This document shows, piece after piece, positions 1 to 8,312 of a stretch of 64,000 bases of DNA. The notes under the pieces were generated by a model, which had not been told where the DNA came from, did no database searches, and worked only from the letters and a program-made list of their open reading frames with translations. The position numbers were made by a program, and so were the translations under genes. The DNA comes from Bacteroidota bacterium (GTDB lineage Bacteria; Bacteroidota; Bacteroidia; B-17B0; Aurantibacillaceae). The DNA lies in the NCBI GenBank assembly GCA_013297775.1, contig JAAFIL010000002.1, forward strand, positions 1 to 64,000. Reading direction: 5' to 3'. How positions within the stretch are numbered: the first letter of the stretch is position 1; each line of letters starts with the position of its first letter.

Positions 1-421
1 GTTGTTTTCCAATTGTAAAGCCTAATTCGTTGTTGTGTAAATCCATCACCGAGCCAATGCTGTCGGGCATTTCTCCATCTTCTAATTGGCGTTTTAAAAA
101 CTGTTGGTAGTTTCCTTTTTCGTGCGCTTCACCCAAACGTCTTAGCTTTTGAATGGAAAACCGTTGCGCAAAAGCAGCCATAAAAAAGGTATGCCTAAAC
201 GCATCGAGCAAGCCTCCATTCGAGAACGTATCTAACTGTTGCCGAACGCTCGGGGCATTGTAAAAGTGATAGCATGTTTTAGAAATGCCCTTTAATTGAA
301 GTGCTAAAAACGGATGAAAAATAGCCCAACGTTTTTCGTAGCGCGACCATTTTTTAAATTGCGCCGATGTAGGAAATACCAATAAAAAAACAAGTAAATA
401 CGTGTAAGTAAATTTTATCAC
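1..421 (-). CDS. DUF6973-like exported protein, C-terminus beyond window
   Basis: The minus strand is open from a GTG at 421 to the window edge (140 codons). An in-frame TAA lies two codons upstream, so this GTG is the only start that keeps the N-terminal hydrophobic segment (about residues 7-17) and a likely signal peptidase site near TSAQ (18-21). Motifs in order are DAFRH (73-77), GEAHE (97-101) and MDLHNNELG (126-134). I associate this order with the uncharacterised DUF6973 family, whose conserved His residues might bind metal; no function is established. The product is probably exported. It points away from the next gene. The coding frame is clear; the family name is less certain. Confidence 0.6.
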   Translation of the reverse strand, partial: MIKFTYTYLLVFLLVFPTSAQFKKWSRYEKRWAIFHPFLALQLKGISKTCYHFYNAPSVRQQLDTFSNGGLLDAFRHTFFMAAFAQRFSIQKLRRLGEAHEKGNYQQFLKRQLEDGEMPDSIGSVMDLHNNELGFTIGKQ

Positions 422-525
422 TAGTTAAAGGTACTTACAATTTTGATTAATCTTTTAAAAAGTGAATTAACACGTTGTTGTTAGCAAACTCATCGAAAAA
501 GAAGTGTATGGCGATGAATTACTTT

Positions 526-533
526 TAAATTTG
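526..533 (+). promoter_or_regulatory. -7 box TAAATTTG upstream of the 546 gene
   Basis: TAAATTTG matches the Bacteroidota sigma factor -7 consensus TAnnTTTG and lies 12 bases before the ATG at 546. I see no convincing -33 TTG at the right spacing, so this is a partial promoter call. Confidence 0.4.
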
Positions 534-545
534 TAGTACGTTGTT

Positions 546-812
546 ATGAAAACCGATTTACTTAAAAAAATATTTACGAAGCAACAAACAGGCTTAGTAG
601 TTAGTATTAACGATTTGCGCGATAAAGAATTTAGCGGTCAACGTTTAAGTTCGGATGAGAAATTAGCTTTGGCCAATTATGATCGTTACCGTATTTCGGT
701 TTTAAATGCGCAAACCGACGAAGAACAATTCCATTATTTTTACCGTCAATTGCAAGTTGTAGCCAATTTGGGCGATTGGCACGAGTTTTTAAAAGAAGAA
801 TTTCAATCGTAA
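546..812 (+). CDS. hypothetical 88-aa protein
   Basis: A small charged protein with no signal peptide or membrane segment, probably a cytoplasmic helical protein. It is rich in Lys, Asp, Glu and aromatic residues (NYDRYR, FHYFYRQLQ). I do not recognise a named family. Support for coding comes from an ATG start 12 bases after a TAnnTTTG box, codon use like the neighbours, and its place as a stand-alone gene between divergent and codirectional envelope genes. No function is proposed. Confidence 0.55.
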   Translation: MKTDLLKKIFTKQQTGLVVSINDLRDKEFSGQRLSSDEKLALANYDRYRISVLNAQTDEEQFHYFYRQLQVVANLGDWHEFLKEEFQS

Positions 813-851
813 AGCCTATCATTCTTTAACATTTTAGCACAAACATTTAAT

Positions 852-859
852 TACCTTTG
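852..859 (+). promoter_or_regulatory. -7 box TACCTTTG, fixes the start at 869
   Basis: TACCTTTG matches TAnnTTTG. It overlaps a possible TTG start at 857, so that codon would sit inside the promoter. The ATG at 869, nine bases downstream of the box, is the better start. Confidence 0.5.
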
Positions 860-868
860 CCGCGTTTT

Positions 869-1849
869 ATGACTGCACAGGGACTATCCAAATTTATTTA
901 TTGCTATTTACTTTTTAGTTTTTTTAATGTAAAGGTGAACGCTCAAAGCGATACTTCTTATATAGACTCGTATTACCATACCATTGTGCCACGCGGTGTT
1001 TATACGTTTAAGGAACAAACCATCATAATAGATTCCTATGTAAATGCAAACAATTACAACAGCGAGGATTTTAGTACGGGAGACCAACATTTTTTAGGTG
1101 CCGATGTCGGTTACAAATGGATGACCTTGGGTTATAGCTTTGGCATAAACGCCCAAAACACCAATCGAAATTTAGATTTGCGTTTTTCGACCACTTACAG
1201 ACCTTTTAATTTTCAGGCTAATTATACCCAACTCGATAACTTAACGTATTCTTATTTTGATACTGCTTTCACCGAAAAGTCAACATTTAAGCCTATTAAT
1301 AATACGTTTGTTAACATCGGCTTTAAAGTAGATTACATTTTTAATTACAAAAAATACTGTTATTCTGCTGGGTTTTCGCAAGGCGGGAAACAATTAAAAA
1401 GTAAAGGGTCGCTGATAGGAACCTTGGCTTATACCGAAAGTAATTTTGCCATTGGCGATATTCCTTCTAATTTGAATAGAGACTCTACCATTTTTAATAT
1501 TTTAAAAATTAACGCCATCAAAAATCATTTAATGGAGTTAGGTGCGGGCTATGCTTACAATTGGGTTATTCAAAAACATTTTTTAATAGCGTTTTCAGAA
1601 GTACCTTGCATTGGCTTTCAACAACTCAATGTAGGTCGGCAAGGCGAGCTTTCAAGAACGTATAACCGCGTGTCGTTTGTTAATTATTTTCGCTTGGGCT
1701 TGGTGTGGCATGTTAACCAATTTTTTACGGGTCTTTCGGTTTATAATACCATTCGTTTTAGCGAGGTAGATAAATTTGATTACACTCAAAATAATGTGAA
1801 CGTAGCGTTATACGCTGGTTGGATATTTAATACCAAACCCAAAAAATAA
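869..1849 (+). CDS. DUF4421-like outer-envelope protein
   Basis: A 326-aa protein starting at ATG 869. Residues 1-29 look like a signal peptide (hydrophobic YCYLLFSFFNV, then VNAQ). The mature part is rich in alternating aromatic and polar residues and ends in an aromatic beta-strand (ALYAGWIF), as expected of an outer-membrane beta-barrel. The N-terminal region (YIDSYYHTIVPRGVYTFKEQ) and the repeated GYSFG-type strands resemble the DUF4421 family of Bacteroidota, which has no known function. It is monocistronic, with its own -7 box. A porin-like or assembly-linked role is inference. Confidence 0.55.
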   Translation: MTAQGLSKFIYCYLLFSFFNVKVNAQSDTSYIDSYYHTIVPRGVYTFKEQTIIIDSYVNANNYNSEDFSTGDQHFLGADVGYKWMTLGYSFGINAQNTNRNLDLRFSTTYRPFNFQANYTQLDNLTYSYFDTAFTEKSTFKPINNTFVNIGFKVDYIFNYKKYCYSAGFSQGGKQLKSKGSLIGTLAYTESNFAIGDIPSNLNRDSTIFNILKINAIKNHLMELGAGYAYNWVIQKHFLIAFSEVPCIGFQQLNVGRQGELSRTYNRVSFVNYFRLGLVWHVNQFFTGLSVYNTIRFSEVDKFDYTQNNVNVALYAGWIFNTKPKK

Positions 1850-1990
1850 ACGGGCTTTTTTGTTAGAGATAAAACAAGCGATAAGTCTATTGCTTGGTCT
1901 TTCTCCTATTGTAATTCATGCGTTTATAAAATGAGCATTACTACTATTTATAGCACTTAGGCTTCAAAAAAAAGTTTTACTTTGTAAAGG

Positions 1991-3364
1991 ATGTTTGCAA
2001 TTATAGATATTGAAACGTGTGGCGGTAAATTTACTTATCCCAATGGGCGTATTACCGAAATTTGTATTTTAGTTCACGATGGCTTACAAGTAACCGAAAC
2101 GTTTAGTTCACTCATTAATCCCGAGTGTTGGATATCGCCTTACTTTACCCAATTAACGGGCATTACCAACGAAATGGTGCAAACCGCACCTACCTTTGCA
2201 CAAGTGGCTAAAGAAATAATAAGGTTTACCGAAAATAGAATTTTTGTGGCGCATAATGCTGCTTTCGATTATGGGTTTATTAAATCGGAGTTTACTTCGA
2301 TGGGTTATACCTATAAGCGCGATACGCTTTGTACGGTGCGATTGAGCCGGAAATTATTACCTGGTAAAGTATCGTATAGTTTAGGTAATTTATGTCAGAG
2401 TTTAGGTATTCCTAATTTAGCTCGCCACCGAGCACAAGGCGATGCTACGGCCACGGCTCAGTTGTTTGATCAGTTATTGTTTTTAAAAAGTCAGCATCCA
2501 ACCTATAAAAACCAAGGTATAGAAGTTTTGATGGCGCGTAAGATTGATAAGATAAAACCTTACATTCTCAACAAAATTCCGGAAACGTGCGGGGTGTATT
2601 ATTTTCGTAACAAAACACACGACATCATTTATATTGGAAAAAGCAAAAACATGTATAACCGCGCTATTAGCCATTTTAATAGCAAAGAAACCAAAGCTAG
2701 TAAATTATTACACGAATTGCACAATGCCGATGTGATAGAAACAGGCAGCGAACTGGTGGCGTTGTTGCTAGAGTCGGAAGAGATAAAACGCTACAAGCCG
2801 CGTTATAACCGTAAAAGTAAAGACGATGCGTTTACACACGCCATAGATTGGTATAAAACCCAAGAAGGGATTATTAGTTTTAAAATTGTGAGCGAAGACG
2901 AAGCCGAACAAACCTTGCAACGTTTTACCTCTTACACTTCGGCCAGAGCCTTACTCGAAAGTTGGATAGACCGTTACACTTTATGTTTAAGGTATTGCCA
3001 TTTAACCGATAGCGATGCTGTTTGTTTTCGGCATCAAATTAAATCGTGTTTTGGTATTTGCGCTGGCGAAGAAACCGTTGAGTTGTATAATCAACGGGCT
3101 CAACTTATACTAAACGAGTTTCAGTTAACCGAAACCAATGGATTTATAATAGATAGAGGCAGACACAGCCAAGAACGGTCTATTATTTATTTAGAGAATG
3201 GCCACTACAAAGGCTATGGGTATTTAGATACCTCCGAAACAATTCAAACGGCTGAGGCTATGAAAGAGGTATTACAGTATAAAAGATATTATCCTGATGC
3301 GGATGTAATTGTGAGGCAATGGTTAAAACAAAACAGAGCTTCAGTTAAATGGATTCCTATTTAG
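1991..3364 (+). CDS. DnaQ-like 3'-5' exonuclease fused to a GIY-YIG endonuclease domain
   Basis: A 457-aa protein with two nuclease domains. Residues 1-165 are a DEDDh exonuclease: Exo I DIE (D6, E8), Exo II HNAAFDYGF, and Exo III HRAQGDATATAQ. From about residue 195 a GIY-YIG domain follows (CGVYYFRNK, then IIYIGKS and the Arg in NRAISHF), as in the UvrC N-terminus. The last 170 residues contain CFRHQIKSCFGIC, a Cys-containing stretch also seen in UvrC-like proteins. Such epsilon-UvrC fusions (compare Cho and mycobacterial homologues) are thought to act in nucleotide excision or alternative DNA repair. All catalytic acidic residues appear present. It is a single gene with repeats downstream. 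Confidence 0.85.
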   Translation: MFAIIDIETCGGKFTYPNGRITEICILVHDGLQVTETFSSLINPECWISPYFTQLTGITNEMVQTAPTFAQVAKEIIRFTENRIFVAHNAAFDYGFIKSEFTSMGYTYKRDTLCTVRLSRKLLPGKVSYSLGNLCQSLGIPNLARHRAQGDATATAQLFDQLLFLKSQHPTYKNQGIEVLMARKIDKIKPYILNKIPETCGVYYFRNKTHDIIYIGKSKNMYNRAISHFNSKETKASKLLHELHNADVIETGSELVALLLESEEIKRYKPRYNRKSKDDAFTHAIDWYKTQEGIISFKIVSEDEAEQTLQRFTSYTSARALLESWIDRYTLCLRYCHLTDSDAVCFRHQIKSCFGICAGEETVELYNQRAQLILNEFQLTETNGFIIDRGRHSQERSIIYLENGHYKGYGYLDTSETIQTAEAMKEVLQYKRYYPDADVIVRQWLKQNRASVKWIPI

Positions 3365-3371
3365 TGTTTAA

Positions 3372-3531
3372 TACCAATATCGGTTCTAAAAGATACAAGT
3401 TGAACTAGAATTATTTTTCTTTTAGGCGACGAAAAAATTATAGGCGTAGCAAGGCTTACGGGTATAATTTTTGAGGAAGTATAAGAGAAAAAGAAACTGG
3501 GTCAACGTATCTTTTAGAAATGATGTTGGTA
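3372..3531. repeat. 160-bp near-palindromic element R1, copy A
   Basis: It begins TACCAATATCGG and ends GATGTTGGTA. The whole 160 bp is an imperfect inverted repeat, with outer arms of about 25 bp (the inner part of each arm is TTCTAAAAGATAC or its complement) and a centre at AAGGCTT. Copies B (32920-33079) and C (49052-49211) differ from it at only three positions. If the end is taken as CCAA, every copy is flanked by TA, as for IS630/Tc1-mariner elements. No coding capacity; probably a non-autonomous mobile element (MITE). Confidence 0.8.
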
Positions 3532-3600
3532 TTAGTAATAACTCCAAATGGTTTGTTATCGTTGTCGTTTTAAGTGTTTATAGAATACGAATGAGTATAA

Positions 3601-3765
3601 TACCAAATTTCTAGAAAGAGTAACTTTAGAATAAAATATATAACTCGATTAAATAATAGATTGTACTAAAGATAGCACGCAAAGGCGCAGAGTTCGCAAA
3701 GACGGAAACCAAATTTTAAAAAAGGATTTTAGAACAAATCATTGCCTTTATTAACTGCTATAAGT
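3601..3765. repeat. dispersed repeat R2, copy 1 (with the GCACGCAAAG motif)
   Basis: TACCAAATTTC, CTTTAGAATAAAA, AGCACGCAAAG, TTCGCAAAGA and AAATTTTAAAAAAGG occur in this order here and again at 33083-33245. Both copies lie just downstream of an R1 element, so R1 and R2 recur as a compound unit. In this copy 69 bp separate them; in the other, 3 bp. No open frame. A partial inverted copy is at 16640-16705. Confidence 0.65.
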
Positions 3766-3925
3766 TAAGTTGTATGGAAAGCAAATATATTTTAGTCTAA
3801 TCTTTTGATAAAAATGGGTGTTATAAAAATTTTTCGAGGAGTAAAAAATACCTTTGTTATAAATGGAATTGTATTACATAATTACGAAGTAAAGAAATTG
3901 TGCAAGTTGATAAAGGAGAAATAAA

Positions 3926-3953
3926 AAAACCGCCTGTTTTAGAGGCGGTTTTC
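3926..3953 (-). terminator. intrinsic terminator of the zinc-ribbon gene
   Basis: AACCGCCT, loop GTTTTAG, AGGCGGTT forms a perfect 8-bp stem with an A-run on the plus strand (a U-run for minus-strand transcripts), just after the stop at 3957. Confidence 0.8.
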
Positions 3954-3956
3954 AAA

Positions 3957-4733
3957 TTAAGCTTGTAAAGCATCAATATTGTCTGGGATTAATAACCCAT
4001 CTACTAAAATGCGCCCACAATGCTCGCACACGATAATTTTTTTATTGGTGCGAATATCTAATTGACGTTGCGGTGGAATTTTATTATAACATCCGCCACA
4101 GGCATCGCGTTCAACGGCTACAACGGCCAAACCGTTTTTAGTATTAGAACGAATGCGGCGGTAAGCATTTAATAAGCGGTCTTCAATAATTTTAGAGGCT
4201 ATTTCGCTTTGTTTTAATAAATCTTGCTCATCTTTTTCAGTTTCAGCAATAATTTCATCTAACTCTGCTTTTTTAACTTGTAAATCTTTACTGCGCTCTT
4301 CAAATTCAATTTTACTATTTTCTAATAAATCGGTTCGCGATTGAATTTGGAATTTCGCTTCTTTCATGCGTTTTTCGGCTAATTGAATTTCTAAGTTTTG
4401 AAATTCAATTTCCTTTGTAATCGCATCGTACTCGCGATTATTACGCACTTTAGTTTGTTGCGCTTCGTACTTTTTAATATTGGCTTGGTAATCTTTTATA
4501 GCCTGTTTTTTTTCGTTTAACTGATTTTCGAGTTCTTCCATCTCGCCAGTAGCATTGGCTAAACGGGTTTCTAGACCAGTTACTGTATCTTCAAGATCAG
4601 CTACCTCTAAAGGTAACTCGCCGCGTATGGTACGCAAACGATCAATTTTACTGTCAATTAATTGCAATTCGTATAAGGCACGTAATTTACCTTCTACCGA
4701 AGCATCCATTTTTTCTTTGATTTTAGCGCTCAT
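3957..4733 (-). CDS. coiled-coil protein with C4 zinc ribbon (CdsZ / DUF164-like)
   Basis: A 258-aa cytoplasmic protein. Residues about 15-195 are a long charged coiled coil (runs such as ELENQLNEKKQAIKDY). The C-terminus carries CGGC and CEHCG about 24 residues apart, a C4 zinc ribbon. This architecture is typical of the zf-RING_7/DUF164 family, often found beside Nif3-like genes as here. The molecular function is unresolved; nucleic-acid or protein binding through the ribbon is likely. It starts 2 bases after the stop of the upstream nif3-like gene, so the two are almost certainly cotranscribed and probably translationally coupled. Confidence 0.85.
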   Translation of the reverse strand: MSAKIKEKMDASVEGKLRALYELQLIDSKIDRLRTIRGELPLEVADLEDTVTGLETRLANATGEMEELENQLNEKKQAIKDYQANIKKYEAQQTKVRNNREYDAITKEIEFQNLEIQLAEKRMKEAKFQIQSRTDLLENSKIEFEERSKDLQVKKAELDEIIAETEKDEQDLLKQSEIASKIIEDRLLNAYRRIRSNTKNGLAVVAVERDACGGCYNKIPPQRQLDIRTNKKIIVCEHCGRILVDGLLIPDNIDALQA

Positions 4734-4735
4734 TT

Positions 4736-5830
4736 TTAAAAATAATTTACCGGATTGGTATTAACTTTCGATAAATAGGCTGCAAATTTAGGAAATTTAT
4801 TTTGAATAATCTCATAAAAAATTTCGGGGGTGAATTGTTCAGTTTCATAATGCCCAGCATCAATTAATAACAATTGCCCTTCTGCATCAAAAAACTCGTG
4901 GTATTTAAAGTCGGCGGTAAGGTAGGCATCGGCTTTAGCGGCTATTGCAGCTTTTAATAAAAACTGTCCGCTTCCACCACAAAGTGCCACTTTTTGGATG
5001 GGTTTTTGAGTTAAAGCGGTGTGCTTTAAGAGACCTGCTTTTAGTTTATCTTTTACTAAGCTTAAAAAAGTTGTTTCAGACATGGCTTCAGGTAATTCGC
5101 CAACTAAACCGCTTCCAACCGTGTTTAAGAGGTTATCGAGCCAATAAATATCGTAGGCCACTTCTTCGTAAGGATGACTGTTCAAGAGTGCTTTTAAAAT
5201 TCGATTTTCTAAATGGGCATTAAACACCAGTTCAATACGAATTTCGGGTTCTTCGTGCAATTGCAAAGGCTCGCCAACAAAGGGATTAGTAGCTGCATTG
5301 CCTTTAAAAGTGCCAGTACCTTGCATATTAAAACTGCAATTGTCATAGTTGCCAATGTGCCCAGCTCCTGCTTCAAACAACGCTTTTCTAACTTGATGTG
5401 CTTCTTTTTCGGGTACAAAGGTTACGAGTTTCTTCAATAACTGTTTTTTAGGTTGTAAAATTTGTGTTTTAACGAGGCCTAATTTTTGAGCAATTTTAGC
5501 ATTTACGCCATTGGCTACATTATCTAAATTGGTGTGTGCAGCATAAATGGCAATTTGGTGTTGTATGGCTTTAATGAGTGTTCGTTCTACATAATTGCTT
5601 CCCGTAATTTTTTTTAATCCACTAAAAATAATAGGGTGGTGTGCAATAACAACATTGCAGCCCATTGAAATGGCTTCGTCTAAGGTGGCTTCGATGCAAT
5701 CTAAACTTAAAAGTGCACCCGTTGCCTCCGCTAAAGGATTACCAGTAATCAATCCAGCATTATCATACGCCTCTTGATAGGATAAAGGCGCGTAAGTTTC
5801 TAAAACAGTAATAAGATCTTTTATTAACAT
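4736..5830 (-). CDS. Nif3-like dinuclear metal-centre protein (YqfO type)
   Basis: A 364-aa member of the Nif3/YbgI family. Metal-ligand motifs are visible: HHPIIFSG near residue 65, AHTNLD near 98, and DAGHYETEQ near the C-terminus. At 364 residues it has the longer YqfO architecture, with a PII/CutA-like insert (about residues 130-235) splitting the two Nif3 halves. The family forms hexameric toroids with a two-metal site; GTP cyclohydrolase-type annotation in databases is weakly supported and I do not adopt it. It is the middle gene of murQ - nif3 - zinc ribbon; the 4-base gap to murQ supports an operon. Confidence 0.9.
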   Translation of the reverse strand: MLIKDLITVLETYAPLSYQEAYDNAGLITGNPLAEATGALLSLDCIEATLDEAISMGCNVVIAHHPIIFSGLKKITGSNYVERTLIKAIQHQIAIYAAHTNLDNVANGVNAKIAQKLGLVKTQILQPKKQLLKKLVTFVPEKEAHQVRKALFEAGAGHIGNYDNCSFNMQGTGTFKGNAATNPFVGEPLQLHEEPEIRIELVFNAHLENRILKALLNSHPYEEVAYDIYWLDNLLNTVGSGLVGELPEAMSETTFLSLVKDKLKAGLLKHTALTQKPIQKVALCGGSGQFLLKAAIAAKADAYLTADFKYHEFFDAEGQLLLIDAGHYETEQFTPEIFYEIIQNKFPKFAAYLSKVNTNPVNYF

Positions 5831-5834
5831 GGTT

Positions 5835-6659
5835 TTATTTTTTTATAGCGTTTGGGTTTAAATAAAATTCACTTGCTTTTCGAACACTACCGAATTGTAA
5901 GAGTAACGCTTTTGCCATTTCATAATCTGCAAGGCCTGTATTTTTCATGAGCATCTGCGTACCACGCTCTACCAATTTGTGGTTACTCAGTTGCATGTCC
6001 ACCATTTTATTTCCTTTCACATGACCCAGTTTAATCATCACACTCGTCGAAATCATATTCAATACTAGTTTTTGCGCGGTTCCACTTTTCATGCGGGTAG
6101 AGCCCGTAACAAACTCGGGGCCTACAATTATTTCGATGGGTAATTGCGCAGTTTGAGCCACTACACTTTGACTATTACAAACAATGCAAGCCGTTAAAAT
6201 GCCTTGTTCGTTGCATGTTTTAAGTGCCCCACTAACATAAGGTGTAGAGCCACTAGCGGCAATGCCAATAACAGCATCTAAATTAGAAATATGATGTGCT
6301 TGCAAATCTTTCCAACCTTGTGTAACATCATCCTCTGCAAATTCAACGGCTTTTCTAATGGCTGCATCGCCTCCTGCAATTAAGCCAATCACACGCCCGT
6401 GTTCAATGCCATAAGTAGGCGGGCATTCGCTGGCATCAACTATACCTAAGCGCCCGCTTGTACCTGCACCCATGTAAAACAAGCGTCCACCTTTGTGCAT
6501 GCGTTCGTAAACCCCTTGTACCACTTTTTCAATTTGAGGTAGGGCTTTTTCAATAGCAAAGGGTACTGTTTTATCTTCTTTATTTATGTTGCCAAGTAAA
6601 TCGGCAACACTCATATTTTCTAAATCAGAATAATAACTATCGGCTTCTGTCGTCTTCAT
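5835..6659 (-). CDS. murQ: N-acetylmuramic acid 6-phosphate etherase
   Basis: A 274-aa SIS-domain protein. It cleaves the D-lactyl ether of MurNAc-6-phosphate to give GlcNAc-6-phosphate and lactate, in cytoplasmic recycling of cell-wall sugars. GAGTSGRLG (64-72) is the sugar-phosphate loop, DASECPPTYG (75-84) carries the catalytic-type Glu78, and TGSTRMKSGTAQK is the second family signature. The length is slightly shorter than the E. coli enzyme (298), with a trimmed N-terminus. First gene of the murQ - nif3 - zinc-ribbon run. No MurNAc kinase or phosphotransferase gene lies nearby. Confidence 0.93.
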   Translation of the reverse strand: MKTTEADSYYSDLENMSVADLLGNINKEDKTVPFAIEKALPQIEKVVQGVYERMHKGGRLFYMGAGTSGRLGIVDASECPPTYGIEHGRVIGLIAGGDAAIRKAVEFAEDDVTQGWKDLQAHHISNLDAVIGIAASGSTPYVSGALKTCNEQGILTACIVCNSQSVVAQTAQLPIEIIVGPEFVTGSTRMKSGTAQKLVLNMISTSVMIKLGHVKGNKMVDMQLSNHKLVERGTQMLMKNTGLADYEMAKALLLQFGSVRKASEFYLNPNAIKK

Positions 6660-6775
6660 CTTTTAAAATTACGGAATGCTTTATAGGTTAAAGAAACGAG
6701 TTACTTAAAAATATGAACGAAACAATTAACAAATTAGAGGCTTGTTTTTCGTGAGATAATACCTAATTTTGAAGC

Positions 6776-7171
6776 GTGAGGTTAATTGCTAGTATATTGA
6801 TTTTAGCGTTTGTTGGTGTGTTGACGCAAAAATTAGTTATCTACGTGAATTACCTTCACAATAAAACGTATTATGCAACCGAACTGTGTGTTAATAAAGA
6901 GGAACCTGAGTCGTGTTGCGAAGGAAAATGTGAGTTGAAAAAAGAATTGGACGCATTAGACTCGCAAAGTGGCGAGTTAGCTACCACATCTAATAAAGAC
7001 AGTACCCCTAAAACAATCAAATACGAAAAAAATGAAGAAACACTTCTAAGCCAAACCTATTTTTTTATGTTAGCAAAAGAGGCTGTAAATATTTCCACCC
7101 ATTACCAAGTCAATTATCCCACTGGTAAAACAACAGAGTTAGATTACCCACCCCAATATCATTTATCTTAG
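6776..7171 (+). CDS. small Cys-rich membrane-anchored protein, probably metal-linked
   Basis: A 131-aa protein starting with GTG. A hydrophobic N-terminal segment (about residues 3-22) is followed by a Cys cluster: C at LCVN, then ESCCEGKCELKKEL. Small Bacteroidota proteins with one N-terminal segment and a C...CC/C-x-G-x-C-x-L-K-K pattern often sit beside copper or other metal-handling genes. It lies just upstream of the MbnP/MbnH-like cluster on the same strand, though 354 bases away. A metal-binding or sensing role is inference. The C-terminal half is polar and has no recognisable domain. Confidence 0.55.
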   Translation: MRLIASILILAFVGVLTQKLVIYVNYLHNKTYYATELCVNKEEPESCCEGKCELKKELDALDSQSGELATTSNKDSTPKTIKYEKNEETLLSQTYFFMLAKEAVNISTHYQVNYPTGKTTELDYPPQYHLS

Positions 7172-7525
7172 TGGTGTTTGGGTTAATCCTTTCCTCAATG
7201 TTGAACTTTGAACTGAAAAGCCTATGAGTTTCGTACATCCCTTTTTTGTTCGGTTTCTTGATTAACAGATTAACATTCATCCCACTATCCTAGCTTAATA
7301 GATTATTAATAATTTATTAGCAGTCCCTTATAAATTTTTAAAATTGAAAGAAATGATGAGTTGTGTTAAAATCAAAACTTACTATTTCTCTAAATGGAAG
7401 TGATTTATAAACTTTACATTCAAATTAACAAAAAATAATGAGGCAATGCGGCAACTTATTGAGGCTGTAAATTGTTTCACAACTAACTTAATAGTAATTT
7501 TAGATAATCAAATAAATAAATTCTT
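7172..7525. other. intergenic gap, no gene seen
   Basis: 354 bases of AT-rich sequence with no open frame that looks coding, no clear hairpin terminator and no exact TAnnTTTG box. It probably contains the control region of the MbnP/MbnH cluster, but I cannot mark a site. Confidence 0.4.
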
Positions 7526-8305
7526 ATGAAAAAGATCTTCATCTTATTCTCAATACTTAGTTTTACTGCTTTTGTGGCCTGTAAAAAAGAAGAAAAAGCA
7601 CCAGTTACAACACCTTCACCTTCACCAACACCTGCGGGTGGAAGTGTTAATTTAGAATTTGCCAACATGGTGGGCAATCAACCGCTTGTGTTTAATACAG
7701 GCTATAAAGTAATGGGCGGCGACTCCTTTAGGGTAACCAAATTCAACTATTATATTACCAATGTTAAACTCATCAAAGACGATAATTCGATTTATTCAGA
7801 ACCCAATTCTTATCATTTACTCGAACACTCTAACCCAGCCAGCACTTTAATTAACTTAGCAAATGTTCCAACGGGTTCTTATAAATCCGTTTCCTTTCAA
7901 CTAGGGGTAGATAGCGCATTAAATGTTTCAGGTGCTAAACCAGGCGACTTAGATCCAATAAATGGTATGTTTTGGAGTTGGAACTCAGGCTACATTATGC
8001 TAAAATTTGAAGGGTCATCTCCAGTTTCTACAGCCTCTAATAAAGGTTTAGTTTTCCATGTGGGCGGCTTTAGCGGCGTTAATAAAGTTCAAAGAACGAT
8101 CACTATTAATTTGGGTTCTACCACGGCTAACGTTAATAACTCTACACCTAAAATTAAAGTATCAGCCGATGCCATGGATTTATTTGTGGCTCCTAATGCC
8201 ATTAGTTTTGCAACTTTAAATACAGTTCACATGCCTGGTACTAATGCTAAATTAATAGCTGATAATTATGCCAACATGTTTAGTCTAATTAGCGTAACTA
8301 ATTAA
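7526..8305 (+). CDS. MbnP-like copper-associated lipoprotein
   Basis: A 259-aa lipoprotein with signal peptide and lipobox FVAC (Cys19), then a Pro/Thr-rich linker. The body (VNLEFANMVGNQPLV, FRVTKFNYYITNVKL, MFWSWNSGYIMLKFEG, FHVGGF) matches the MbnP family, named from methanobactin operons but widespread outside them. Family members are periplasmic copper-binding partners of a MauG-like di-haem enzyme; in studied cases a Trp of MbnP is oxidised to kynurenine. The Trp pair in FWSW is a candidate site (inference). The MbnH-like partner starts 7 bases downstream, so the pair is an operon. No methanobactin precursor is visible. Confidence 0.8.
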   Translation: MKKIFILFSILSFTAFVACKKEEKAPVTTPSPSPTPAGGSVNLEFANMVGNQPLVFNTGYKVMGGDSFRVTKFNYYITNVKLIKDDNSIYSEPNSYHLLEHSNPASTLINLANVPTGSYKSVSFQLGVDSALNVSGAKPGDLDPINGMFWSWNSGYIMLKFEGSSPVSTASNKGLVFHVGGFSGVNKVQRTITINLGSTTANVNNSTPKIKVSADAMDLFVAPNAISFATLNTVHMPGTNAKLIADNYANMFSLISVTN

Positions 8306-8312
8306 CGGCTTC

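Noticed and set aside
857-868. TTG start giving an extra MPRF at the N-terminus of the DUF4421-like protein
   Set aside because: The codon overlaps the -7 box TACCTTTG; ATG 869 gives a cleaner signal peptide.
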